Origin: Chitinophagaceae bacterium
GTDB taxonomy: Bacteria; Bacteroidota; Bacteroidia; Chitinophagales; Chitinophagaceae
DNA: 53,777 nt
Assembly: GCA_025933935.1 (NCBI GenBank)
Contig: JAICYZ010000002.1
Coordinates: 1 to 53,777, forward strand
Reading direction: 5' to 3'
Under the pieces are notes generated by a model. It was given only the letters and a program-made list of their open reading frames with translations. It had not been told where the DNA came from and did not search any database. Positions within the stretch are counted from its first letter, which is position 1, and every line of letters starts with the position of its first letter. Positions 43,914 through 52,237 of the stretch are shown here, piece by piece. Made by a program: the position numbers and the translations under genes.

Positions 43914-44408
43914 ATGAAAACATGCTTTCTGTTTTTATCTGCTTTGTTTTTCTCTTTCATTGGTACTGCTCAGCTTCATACAACTCCAAAATGCCCTGAT
44001 TTTAGTATTGATATTTTAAAGGGAAGCGTTAACGGAATTATATATCCAAATGCCACTGTCGATCAGATCAGAGCAAATTTGCCTTGTTTTACCGGCTTCC
44101 AGGAAGAAGGTGATTCTTCCAAATGCGGCGGAGGTGTTTATTATAAAGACAAAGGTGTTTCATTTTATACAAGACGTGATTACATAGAAATAGGTCCCGA
44201 TTTTAAAGGAAAATTAAGTCTTCCACTCATGCACGCTTCCAGGAATAACTTATTCCAATGGCTCGGTGCACCGCAAATGAAAGATAAAAACTGGGATGCT
44301 TTTCAAACCTCTTACGGAGTTTTAATTCTGTATTATGACCAGGCAGACAAGGTAAATAAAATACAGTTTAGCACAGAAAAAGCAAACACAATCCGCTTAT
44401 GTGATTAA
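43914..44408 (+). CDS. Secreted protein of unknown function
   Basis: A 164-aa protein with a signal peptide (MKTCFLFLSALFFSFIGTAQ). The mature chain has several cysteines (KCPDF, LPCFTGF, KCGGG and the C-terminal RLCD), so disulfides are likely. It is otherwise mixed polar, with no recognised domain. The ORF track begins 28 codons earlier in sequence that does not look coding. The stop codon is inside the stem of a strong terminator. Likely periplasmic. Confidence 0.6.
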   Translation: MKTCFLFLSALFFSFIGTAQLHTTPKCPDFSIDILKGSVNGIIYPNATVDQIRANLPCFTGFQEEGDSSKCGGGVYYKDKGVSFYTRRDYIEIGPDFKGKLSLPLMHASRNNLFQWLGAPQMKDKNWDAFQTSYGVLILYYDQADKVNKIQFSTEKANTIRLCD

Positions 44409-44426
44409 GCGGATTATTTATTTTTT
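44390..44426 (+). terminator. Terminator overlapping a stop codon
   Basis: AATCCGCTTA (44390-44399), loop TGTGAT, TAAGCGGATT (44406-44415), then ATTTATTTTTT. The perfect 10-bp stem overlaps the last codons of the 43914 gene, and its TAA stop opens the 3' arm. It also separates it from the convergent lipoprotein gene ending 10 bp on. Confidence 0.9.
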
Positions 44427-44711
44427 CGCGGGTGCATTTTTATGAGATTGACCGCTGTCCGCATTATTTTTTGGCTGACTGCTACCTTGTGCAGGATTAT
44501 TCATTCTTCCTGTTTGTTCACCAGTGGTGTCCATTCCGTTTGGTTTTGCCGGATGTATAGTATCATGCATGTTTGCACTATCAGAATTGCCTGCAGAATA
44601 ATCGCCGGAAGGAGTAGAATTTTTATCTCCATTATCTTTGTTTGGCGTACTCGTGCATGCAATAAACAGGATGGTACAAACAATCAGCAATACGTGTTTA
44701 ATGTGTTTCAT
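44418..44711 (-). CDS. Small low-complexity lipoprotein
   Basis: A 97-aa lipoprotein. The signal MKHIKHVLLIVCTILFIACTS has a lipobox ending in Cys. The mature chain is rich in Asn, Ser, Asp, Gly and Lys (NKDNGDKNSTPSGDYSAGN), probably disordered, and anchored in a membrane. The ORF track start is 28 codons too early. No domain is recognisable. Possible role in the envelope only; no function can be assigned. Confidence 0.55.
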   Translation of the reverse strand: MKHIKHVLLIVCTILFIACTSTPNKDNGDKNSTPSGDYSAGNSDSANMHDTIHPAKPNGMDTTGEQTGRMNNPAQGSSQPKNNADSGQSHKNAPAKK

Positions 44712-44871
44712 AAAGGAATGTTTATTTTGTAGAAGCTCAAAATTTTTGCCATTTAATTGATGAACGAAGTTTTTACCAAAAAAAGGTTGCTTCAAAAATT
44801 ACCATATGATTGTTGAGTTCATTAATGATGAATTGATTCTACAAAAATCGTTTTGATTACTTTCAGCCTAT

Positions 44872-44903
44872 TTTGAATTCGTAATGAATTATTGCTAAAT
44901 TTA
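44872..44903 (+). promoter_or_regulatory. Promoter upstream of the 45002 gene
   Basis: TTTG (44872-44875), 20-nt spacer, TAAATTTA (44896-44903; consensus TAnnTTTG, one mismatch). The start would be near 44910, giving a leader of about 90 nt before the 45002 ATG. Confidence 0.55.
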
Positions 44904-45001
44904 GCATGAGTTTATAAGCAGTGTTGAATTGCAGTTGATCACAATTTCTAAATAAATGGTTTCATGAATTAAACAGGAATGGCTATTTTCAATTTTGGAA
45001 A

Positions 45002-45445
45002 ATGAAAAAAGATAATTCAAAATTACCAGGCTTTTTAACCACCGCTTCCACGCACACGATTGGAAATTTGGAGCTTTCAAAATTATTAAGCGAGGTAAAA
45101 TCTGCCAGAGTTGTTGATGGTAAAATACTTATCGGCGATCAAGAATTATCTGCATATTTAGCAGATCAATTGGGCTATGATTCTGACAGTCACTCCATAA
45201 AAAATTTGGTAAAGGCGGCTATTTTGAGAGCAGGAGGCAAAAATGGCGCTCCACAAGAACTTCCGGATGGCGCTAGTATTAGCGATCTTCTTACTGCAGA
45301 TGCCCAATATGTGCTACTCGCTTCTTACCTGGATGCGATAGTGAAGCATTTTAATATAAAAGGCGCAGTGAGTTTGCAAGAAGTAAATGCGTGCGTCCTG
45401 ATTCAGGATGCAATTGATTTAGTAAGTGGAAAAATTAATTCTTAA
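45002..45445 (+). CDS. Unknown cytoplasmic protein, first of a two-gene unit
   Basis: A 147-aa, mostly helical protein without signal peptide or membrane segment. It opens KLPGFLTTASTHTIGNLELSK and has an Ala/Leu-rich second half (VLLASYLDAIVKHFNIKG). No family is recognised. A likely promoter (44872-44903) precedes it. It is followed after 5 bp by an outer-membrane-like protein, so the two are probably co-expressed. Confidence 0.55.
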   Translation: MKKDNSKLPGFLTTASTHTIGNLELSKLLSEVKSARVVDGKILIGDQELSAYLADQLGYDSDSHSIKNLVKAAILRAGGKNGAPQELPDGASISDLLTADAQYVLLASYLDAIVKHFNIKGAVSLQEVNACVLIQDAIDLVSGKINS

Positions 45446-45450
45446 GGATT

Positions 45451-46389
45451 ATGAAGTACATTTTCGTCTTATTGCTGTTGATCAATACGATTGAACTCAA
45501 TGCTCAAAAAACTCCGGCGTGGCTTAACAATATTGGCATCAGGAAGTCTTTTGAAGATGATGAAAGCACGCAAAATCCTGGCTTGTTTACGATGTCAATC
45601 CCCAAGGAGAAGTCGCCATCCTACCTTGTTGATTTTGGATTGAAATATAATTTGTCAGCGGCGGCAAAGCAAAGCCAGAGCAGCATCATAGGAGAATATC
45701 ACCGTAATTCCATTGCGGATGGGCCTGTAAATAATTTTCAAATTGGTTATAAATTTATGAGCATTTTAAAGAAGCCGGAACCTTTGGAAAATGTATTTGA
45801 TTTATTAAATCCGGATTTCATTCAGACTTATAAGACTTTTAAATTAAACACTACTGCGAAATACCGTTATGATAAAATTGAAGGCTCACAGGGCATCGCA
45901 GCCACAGCGATGTTTTCTTATTTTCAACAAGGGCCGAGGGCCTCAGTAAGGACGCGTTGGTCTTCCTGGAATTCTAACAAAGATTCGAACTTTGCTTATT
46001 TATTGGTTCCCGAATTTGGCATAGAAATACAGAACAATTTTAAAGCCGACAGCACGATTTATAAAGGTTTTGTGGGCAGGACCGTTGCCGGAATGCAAAT
46101 AAGCTTTGGAAGTATTTTTCCAAATAAAGCCAATGTTTATGTTCCTTTAAACAGGTGGTTGTTTACAGTTGATGCAAAACTAAGATATGATGTTGTTGGC
46201 AAGGAATATTCAAGCAGCAGATGGCATCCTTTAATAAAAACAAATCTTGATTTCTTTCTGATATATAGTCCGGTAAAAGTGATTTTCGGCCCTGCCTTCA
46301 CTTATGGAGATAATCCGATTGCAGGATTCAGGCAATTTAATTTTCAGCCTCAGCAATTCTGGACGATTGCTTTTAAAGTGCAAAAGTGA
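45451..46389 (+). CDS. Putative outer-membrane beta-barrel protein
   Basis: A 312-aa protein with a signal peptide (MKYIFVLLLLINTIELNAQ). The rest has many short amphipathic strands with aromatic residues (YLVDFGLKYNLSA, FQIGYKFMSIL, TAMFSYFQQGP, VIFGPAFTYGD) and ends in a hydrophobic strand (FWTIAFKVQK), the usual signature of outer-membrane insertion. No family is recognised. It starts 5 bp after the 45002 gene; together they form a small unknown cassette. The 330-bp gap to mraZ holds the MraZ-type operator. Confidence 0.6.
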   Translation: MKYIFVLLLLINTIELNAQKTPAWLNNIGIRKSFEDDESTQNPGLFTMSIPKEKSPSYLVDFGLKYNLSAAAKQSQSSIIGEYHRNSIADGPVNNFQIGYKFMSILKKPEPLENVFDLLNPDFIQTYKTFKLNTTAKYRYDKIEGSQGIAATAMFSYFQQGPRASVRTRWSSWNSNKDSNFAYLLVPEFGIEIQNNFKADSTIYKGFVGRTVAGMQISFGSIFPNKANVYVPLNRWLFTVDAKLRYDVVGKEYSSSRWHPLIKTNLDFFLIYSPVKVIFGPAFTYGDNPIAGFRQFNFQPQQFWTIAFKVQK

Positions 46390-46664
46390 CGCCTCCCCCT
46401 TACCTGCACGCGTGCAATGTTCTTAAATAGTAAATAAGGTTTTTATCTACTACGCTACAAATAATATAGAACGCAGCGGCTTTCCTATTTCATGTTCTGA
46501 ATAGTTTATCCTATATATTAATTGTTTTACCTCGTTTAAATTTATTCACGATTTTTCCACAGGCAATGCACACTATTTCCTTCTAAAGGCATGTTTTATC
46601 AATCCTAAACACACAATGACACCACTTTGAAGCGCTGGTGGATAAAAAAATATTTCCATAAAAT

Positions 46665-46703
46665 GTGTAAAAAGTGGGAAAATGTGTTATTTTGTGGTAA
46701 ATA
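46665..46703 (+). promoter_or_regulatory. Phased GTGG repeats upstream of mraZ (MraZ operator)
   Basis: Four boxes beginning GTG lie at 46665 (GTGTAAAAA), 46674 (GTGGGAAAAT), 46684 (GTGTTATTTT) and 46694 (GTGGTAAATA), spaced 9-10 bp, one helical turn. MraZ is known to bind such direct TGGG-type repeats before its own gene, so this is the likely autoregulatory site of the dcw cluster. A near -7 element (TATTTTG, 46688-46694) overlaps the boxes. Confidence 0.7.
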
Positions 46704-46719
46704 TTGAAAAAACTCAAGA

Positions 46720-47184
46720 ATGACAGGCTTTTTAGGAGAATACGAAGCTACTTTGGACGCCAAGGGGCGCTTCCTTCTTCCGGCAGGTTTTAAAAAACAA
46801 TTGCCGGAAAATGGAGTAGATGTGTTTGTCATAAATCGTGGGTTTGAAAAATGTTTGAGTTTGTACATTCCTGAAAGCTGGCAGCCTCTATTTGCCGAAT
46901 TAAGCAAGTTGAATGATTTTGACCCAAAAGTAAGGCAATTCAAACGGTATTTTTTGAATGGAGCCACACAGGTCAGTCCCGACAGTGCCGGCCGCCTTTT
47001 GTTGCCAAAAAATCTCATGGAATATGCCGGGCTTGAAAAAGACATCGTGCTCGTGTCAGCAATTGACAAACTCGAGATTTGGGATAAAAATAAATATCAG
47101 CAGTTCTTTGAAACTTTTTCACCGGAAGCATTCAGCGATTTGGCAAAAGATGTGATGGCGGGTGATAAAACATCAAAACAATAA
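46720..47184 (+). CDS. mraZ: Transcriptional regulator MraZ
   Basis: A 154-aa protein with two SpoVT/AbrB-like swapped-hairpin repeats: FLGEYEATLDAKGRFLLPAGFKK and ATQVSPDSAGRLLLPKNLMEYAGL, each with the DxxGR motif. MraZ forms a ring, binds phased repeats before its own gene and represses the dcw cluster. It is first in the unit and followed 2 bp later by rsmH, the standard order. Confidence 0.95.
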   Translation: MTGFLGEYEATLDAKGRFLLPAGFKKQLPENGVDVFVINRGFEKCLSLYIPESWQPLFAELSKLNDFDPKVRQFKRYFLNGATQVSPDSAGRLLLPKNLMEYAGLEKDIVLVSAIDKLEIWDKNKYQQFFETFSPEAFSDLAKDVMAGDKTSKQ

Positions 47185-47186
47185 TT

Positions 47187-48107
47187 ATGCATCAGGCATA
47201 CCATGTGCCGGTATTATTGCAAGAAGTGATAGATGGACTGAAAATTATTCCGTCAGGAACATATGTTGATTGCACTTTTGGAGGAGGGGGCCACAGCAAA
47301 AAAATTCTGGAAAAATTAAATGCAGCAGGAAAATTAATTGTTTTTGACCAGGATGAAGATGCACGAAAAAATGCACCAAACGATGAACGCGTAATTTTTG
47401 TACCTCATAATTTTCGGCATCTTCAACGCTTTCTGCGTTTTCATAAAATCGAAAAAGTAAACGGCATTCTTGCTGACCTCGGCGTTTCAAGTCATCAATT
47501 TAATGAAGCGGAAAGAGGCTTTTCTACACGGTTTGATGCATTATTAGATATGCGTATGAACCAAAATGAAAACATAACCGCCGCTGATATCCTCAACGAT
47601 TTTTCAGAAGGAAAACTGCATAAAATTTTTGAAAAATATGGTGAGGTTACCAATTCAAAAACTTTGGCAAAAACCATTACTGAACTGAGAAAAACGCAAT
47701 CCTTAAACACCATTAATGAATTCAAAAATGCTATTTATCCGATTGTAAAAGGAAATCCGGAAAAATATTTTGCGCAGGTTTTTCAGGCATTGCGAATAGA
47801 AGTGAATGATGAATTAACTGTATTGAAAGAAATGCTTTTGCAAAGCGTGCAAGTGCTGGAGGACGGAGGAAGAATTGCGGTCATTACTTTTCATTCTCTG
47901 GAAGATCGAATCGTAAAAGATTTTTTTAAAAACGGAAATTTTAAGGATGAACAGGAGCAGGATTTATTTGGAAATAAAACGAAAAATGAATTAAAAGTAA
48001 TCACAAAAAAGCCAATTGTTCCGGCGGCCGAAGAATTGAAAATGAATCCGAGAGCAAGAAGTTCAAAATTGCGCATTGCAGAAAAAATAAAAGTTTTAGA
48101 AGAATAA
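47187..48107 (+). CDS. rsmH: 16S rRNA (cytosine1402-N4)-methyltransferase
   Basis: A 306-aa SAM-dependent enzyme (MraW). The SAM-binding motif is VDCTFGGGGHSKKIL near residue 27. ILADLGVSSHQFNEAERGFS and the C-terminal ITFHSLEDRIVKDFF are family signatures, and it ends with NPRARSSKLRIAEK. It methylates C1402 of 16S rRNA. Normal length and position in the cluster. The gap to ftsL is 51 bp and carries an exact copy of the intergenic 16-mer. Confidence 0.96.
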   Translation: MHQAYHVPVLLQEVIDGLKIIPSGTYVDCTFGGGGHSKKILEKLNAAGKLIVFDQDEDARKNAPNDERVIFVPHNFRHLQRFLRFHKIEKVNGILADLGVSSHQFNEAERGFSTRFDALLDMRMNQNENITAADILNDFSEGKLHKIFEKYGEVTNSKTLAKTITELRKTQSLNTINEFKNAIYPIVKGNPEKYFAQVFQALRIEVNDELTVLKEMLLQSVQVLEDGGRIAVITFHSLEDRIVKDFFKNGNFKDEQEQDLFGNKTKNELKVITKKPIVPAAEELKMNPRARSSKLRIAEKIKVLEE

Positions 48108-48131
48108 TTTAAAAAAAAATAGGAATTGCAA

Positions 48132-48147
48132 TATTTGTTTGTTTACT
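48132..48147 (+). repeat. Intergenic 16-mer motif, exact copy
   Basis: TATTTGTTTGTTTACT in the rsmH-ftsL gap, oriented towards ftsL and ending 11 bp before its ATG. Confidence 0.6.
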
Positions 48148-48158
48148 AAAGAGAAGAA

Positions 48159-48512
48159 ATGGAAGAAGAAAACAAAATACCGGAAGATAAAAAAACAAGA
48201 GGGCGAAACAGAAGTCATCGCCGCAAGCTCATGTACAACAAGTGGATTGTAAAAAACATTCCTTTTTATTTTTTTATATCGGCAATAGCAATTGTGTATA
48301 TCGCTAATGGACATTATGCTGATAAAACGATGAGACAGATTAATACAACGGAAAAAAACCTGAAAGAAATGGAGTATGAATTTAAGACGGTAAAACAGGA
48401 GGTCATTTTCAGAAGTAAGGAAAGCGAACTTGCAAAAGCAGTAGAGCCATTAGGCTTGAAACCTTTGGTAGTTCCGCCTTTAAGAATTGTTGATACGTTG
48501 GAAGAGAAGTAA
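48159..48512 (+). CDS. ftsL: FtsL-like cell division protein
   Basis: A 117-aa bitopic protein. A basic cytoplasmic start (RGRNRSHRRKLMYNKW) precedes one membrane helix (IPFYFFISAIAIVYIANGHY, residues about 33-52). A periplasmic coiled-coil follows (MRQINTTEKNLKEMEYEFKTVKQE). This is the Bacteroidota FtsL-like form; it recruits septal synthesis enzymes with FtsB/FtsQ-type partners. Position between rsmH and ftsI is the standard one and is stronger evidence than the sequence. Confidence 0.85.
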   Translation: MEEENKIPEDKKTRGRNRSHRRKLMYNKWIVKNIPFYFFISAIAIVYIANGHYADKTMRQINTTEKNLKEMEYEFKTVKQEVIFRSKESELAKAVEPLGLKPLVVPPLRIVDTLEEK

Positions 48513-48578
48513 AACCATGGACGAAGGTTAAAAGTTGAATGTTTATAGTTGAACATTGAAGATTGAACAACGAACAAA

Positions 48579-50699
48579 ATGGATATAAAAAAGGACATAT
48601 TATGGCGGGTGCATCTCAGCTTTCTCCTAATCATTTTACTGGGAGTAGTTGTGCTTGGCCGTGCCATTTATATCCAAAGAGTACAAGGTGATTATTGGAA
48701 AAGCATGGCCAACAAACAACATTTAAAATACTTTGATATTGACGCTGAACGCGGAAGTATTTACAGTGAAGATGGAAATATGTTGAGTACTTCTATTCCG
48801 GTCTTTGATATTTATGTTGATTTTGGCGCAGATGGACTTCGCGATAAAGACGGCAAAAGGTTTTATAAAAACCTGGATTCGTTAAGCATTTGTTTGGCGG
48901 ATTTGTTTAAAGATGCAAATGCAGCTTCATATAAGAAGTTATTGCTTACACAATATAAAAAGAGAGCCAGATATTTTGCTTTAAAAAAGAAAATTTCCTT
49001 TTCTGATTACCAGGAATTAAAAGATTTTCCATTGGTAAGAGAAGGCAGGAATAAAAGCGGTTTTATTATAGATGTAAGAGACAATCGCGTAAATCCGTAT
49101 GTGCTTCTTGCCAACCGGACGATTGGCCTTTCACGTGGAGATACGAGTAAAAATGTTGGCCTTGAAAGGTCCTGCGACAGTGTACTGAAAGGGCAAACAG
49201 GACAGCGTTTGATGCGCTACATGGCCGGTGCATATGTGCCTGTCGATGGTGGAGAAATCGCACCTGAAAATGGAAAAGATGTTATCACAACTATTGACAC
49301 TTATATCCAGGATGTCGCAGAAAATGCTTTGCTGAAAATGATGGAACAAAACAGTTCTATTCATGGAAGCTGTATTGTCATGGAAGTAAAAACAGGCAAG
49401 ATAAAAGCAGTTGCCAATCTTGGCAAGAGGCCAGACGGAAGTTATTGGGAAGATTATAATTATGGATTGGGAATGCGGACAGAGCCCGGTTCGGTTTTTA
49501 AATTAGCTACTTTGATTTCGCTGCTGAAAGATAAATATATAGATACCGGATCGATCGTGGATTGTGAAGGTGGACAAAAAAGCTTTTATGGATTGCGTAT
49601 TACAGATTCACATTTGGGAACAGGAAAAATTACAGTGAAAGAAGCATTTGCAATTTCGTCAAACGTAGCATTTGCGAAGCTGGCTGATGAATATTATCAT
49701 AATCAACCGACTAAATTTTGGCAGCATCTTCATGATTTGAGATTAGATACGACTTCAGGAATCGATATCGTCGGAGCTGCAAAGCCGTTCATTAAAAAAC
49801 CGTCTGGTAAGCACTGGGGTAAAACAACGATTCCATTTATGGCTCATGGTTATGAAGAACTGGAAACGCCATTAAATCTACTGATGGTTTATAACGCTGT
49901 GGCTAATAATGGAACAATGATGAAGCCTTATCTTGTAAGTGCTATCAGCGAAAATGGTGAAGACATCAAGACTTTCAAGCCACAGGTTTTAGTGGATAAA
50001 ATATGTGATGATGAAACGCTCGGAAAATTAAAAGGCTGTTTACTTGCAGTAGTTCAAAGCCCACACGGAACTGCCCACGCGCTGGAAAGTAATGTGTATG
50101 AATTTGCGGGCAAAACCGGAACGGCAGTTTCGGCGATGGACAACCGCGGATATAATAAAAGTGCCAAGATATATCAATCTGCATTTATGGGATATTTTCC
50201 TGTAAAAAATCCTGAATACAGCATTGCCATTGTAATTCAAAACAGCAGCGAGTCCAAACATGTTTATGGTGCTTCTGTGTCAGCTCCGGTGTTTAAAGAA
50301 GTAGCAGATAAATTATATGCAACGCGTGTGGCCGACAAATCTTTTGACCCTCAAACAGTGCCACAGGATAATGATCTCTATAAATTTTATGGAATGAAAA
50401 AAGATGTGAATAACATCTTTAACATGTTTAAGTATAAGGAAACAGATTCTGCTTCCAGCGGTTCATGGCGCACCACGATTTTGCAGAATGGAAATGCAAA
50501 ATTAATCGCTGATAATATTTCTACCTCTGCAAAAACGATTCCTGATGTTACCGGTATGGGCTTGAAAGATGCGGTTTATTTATTGGAAAATATGGGCTTG
50601 AAAGTTTCAGCGTCCGGAAGAGGGAAGGTGATTTATCAATCACTTGCACAGAACACAACATTTAATAAAGGTGAACTGATAAAAATTCAATTGAATTGA
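48579..50699 (+). CDS. ftsI: Septal peptidoglycan transpeptidase (FtsI/PBP3) with PASTA
   Basis: A 706-aa class B penicillin-binding protein. One membrane helix (residues about 12-30) is followed by the pedestal (AERGSIYSEDGNMLS). The transpeptidase has Ser305 in EPGSVFK (SxxK), SSN at 360-362 and KTG at 512-514. A C-terminal PASTA domain (from about IPDVTGMGLKDAV) senses cell-wall fragments or beta-lactams. It cross-links septal peptidoglycan, as part of the divisome. It is 66 bp after ftsL; the gap carries a GTTGAA-rich low-complexity segment. The stop overlaps murE by one base. Confidence 0.95.
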   Translation: MDIKKDILWRVHLSFLLIILLGVVVLGRAIYIQRVQGDYWKSMANKQHLKYFDIDAERGSIYSEDGNMLSTSIPVFDIYVDFGADGLRDKDGKRFYKNLDSLSICLADLFKDANAASYKKLLLTQYKKRARYFALKKKISFSDYQELKDFPLVREGRNKSGFIIDVRDNRVNPYVLLANRTIGLSRGDTSKNVGLERSCDSVLKGQTGQRLMRYMAGAYVPVDGGEIAPENGKDVITTIDTYIQDVAENALLKMMEQNSSIHGSCIVMEVKTGKIKAVANLGKRPDGSYWEDYNYGLGMRTEPGSVFKLATLISLLKDKYIDTGSIVDCEGGQKSFYGLRITDSHLGTGKITVKEAFAISSNVAFAKLADEYYHNQPTKFWQHLHDLRLDTTSGIDIVGAAKPFIKKPSGKHWGKTTIPFMAHGYEELETPLNLLMVYNAVANNGTMMKPYLVSAISENGEDIKTFKPQVLVDKICDDETLGKLKGCLLAVVQSPHGTAHALESNVYEFAGKTGTAVSAMDNRGYNKSAKIYQSAFMGYFPVKNPEYSIAIVIQNSSESKHVYGASVSAPVFKEVADKLYATRVADKSFDPQTVPQDNDLYKFYGMKKDVNNIFNMFKYKETDSASSGSWRTTILQNGNAKLIADNISTSAKTIPDVTGMGLKDAVYLLENMGLKVSASGRGKVIYQSLAQNTTFNKGELIKIQLN

Positions 50700-52165
50700 T
50701 GGCATCATTGCAACAAATATTGTATAAGGTAAACATTCATTCTGTAGTTGGGTCGACTGCTATAGAAATAAATGATTTGCAGATTGATTCACGCAAAGTG
50801 ACGCCAGGCTCGTGTTTTATTGCTGTAAGAGGAACTGTTTCGGATGGACATGAATACATTCAGTCGGCAATTATAAAGGGCGCAATTGCGATTGTTTGTG
50901 AAACGATTCCTGAAATTATTAATGAAGATATTCATTATACAGTTGTTGATAATAGTGCAAAAGCGGCCGCAATTATGGCACATAATTTTTATGGTCGCGT
51001 ATCGGAAAAAATAACGCTGGTAGGGGTAACAGGCACCAATGGAAAAACAACCATTGCTACTTTATTATTCAAACTATTTTCTTCACTTGGATATAAATGC
51101 GGGTTGATAAGTACTGTGCAAAATCAAATTGAAAATGAAGTTTTGCCTTCCACACATACGACACCTGATGCAATCAGTTTAAATCAGCTATTGGCAAAAA
51201 TGTATGACGATGGCTGTTCGTATGTGTTTATGGAAGTGAGTTCGCACGCGATACATCAGCACCGCATAGATGATTTGCAATATGCCGGTGGGATCTTTAG
51301 CAACATTACTCATGACCATCTTGATTATCACAAAACTTTTGATGAGTATATCAGGGTAAAAAAATCATTTTTCGATTCTCTTCCCGCTACTTCATTTGCA
51401 TTGAGTAACGCCGATGATAAACGTGGAAGTGTTATGCTTCAAAATACAAAAGCCCGGAAATATCTCTACAGCCTCAAAACTCTCGCAGATTTTAAAGGCC
51501 GCATTATAGAAGATTCACTCCTGGGATTGGAATTAATGATTGATGATGTGGAAGTGCATTTCAGATTGATCGGCACATTCAACGCATATAATCTGTTGGC
51601 AGTTTATGGTGCTGCGGTGTGTTTGGGGGAAAATAAAGAAAAAGTGTTGCAGTTATTAAGTAATACAACTGGCGCCGAAGGAAGGTTTGAGTATCTGGTT
51701 TCGCTCAAAGATAAAGTTGTCGGAATCATTGATTATGCGCACACTCCTGACGCATTGTTGAATGTGCTGGCTACAATAAAAAATCTTCGTCACGGGCAGG
51801 AAAGAATTATAACAGTGGTTGGTTGCGGTGGTAATCGCGATAAAACAAAAAGACCGGAAATGGCCGCTGTCGCATGTGAGTATAGTGATAAAATCATTTT
51901 TACTTCTGACAATCCACGTAATGAAGATCCGGATGAAATAATAAAAGAAATGGAATCCGGAGTACCTGTTACGGCAAGAAGAAAATGCATTTCCATTACC
52001 GATAGAAAGGAAGCGATAAAAACAGCGGTAACCCTGGCTGATAAAGAAGATATTATTCTCATTGCCGGAAAAGGGCATGAAAAATACCAGGAAATAAAAG
52101 GGGTAAAAAAACATTTTGATGATAAAGAAGTTTTGGCGGAAATGTTTCAGTTAATGGAGAAGTGA
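50699..52165 (+). CDS. murE: UDP-MurNAc-tripeptide synthetase (meso-diaminopimelate adding)
   Basis: A 488-aa Mur ligase. The P-loop is GVTGTNGKTTIATL near residue 113, and the N-terminal substrate domain starts LQQILYKVNIH. DNPRNEDP carries the DNPR motif that selects meso-diaminopimelate over lysine. It adds the third residue of the peptidoglycan stem peptide in the cytoplasm. The ORF track begins at a TTG (50696); ATG at 50699, overlapping the ftsI stop by one base (TGATG), is the usual coupled start. Confidence 0.96.
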   Translation: MASLQQILYKVNIHSVVGSTAIEINDLQIDSRKVTPGSCFIAVRGTVSDGHEYIQSAIIKGAIAIVCETIPEIINEDIHYTVVDNSAKAAAIMAHNFYGRVSEKITLVGVTGTNGKTTIATLLFKLFSSLGYKCGLISTVQNQIENEVLPSTHTTPDAISLNQLLAKMYDDGCSYVFMEVSSHAIHQHRIDDLQYAGGIFSNITHDHLDYHKTFDEYIRVKKSFFDSLPATSFALSNADDKRGSVMLQNTKARKYLYSLKTLADFKGRIIEDSLLGLELMIDDVEVHFRLIGTFNAYNLLAVYGAAVCLGENKEKVLQLLSNTTGAEGRFEYLVSLKDKVVGIIDYAHTPDALLNVLATIKNLRHGQERIITVVGCGGNRDKTKRPEMAAVACEYSDKIIFTSDNPRNEDPDEIIKEMESGVPVTARRKCISITDRKEAIKTAVTLADKEDIILIAGKGHEKYQEIKGVKKHFDDKEVLAEMFQLMEK

Positions 52166-52237
52166 GACGTAAACAATGAGATGTCGAAAGAAAAGAGAAA
52201 TAGAAATAGAATAGGATAATTATAAAAAGACTTTTAA

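Noticed and set aside
46605-47069. 154-aa minus-strand ORF over mraZ
   Set aside because: Antisense shadow; mraZ is certain by family match and position.
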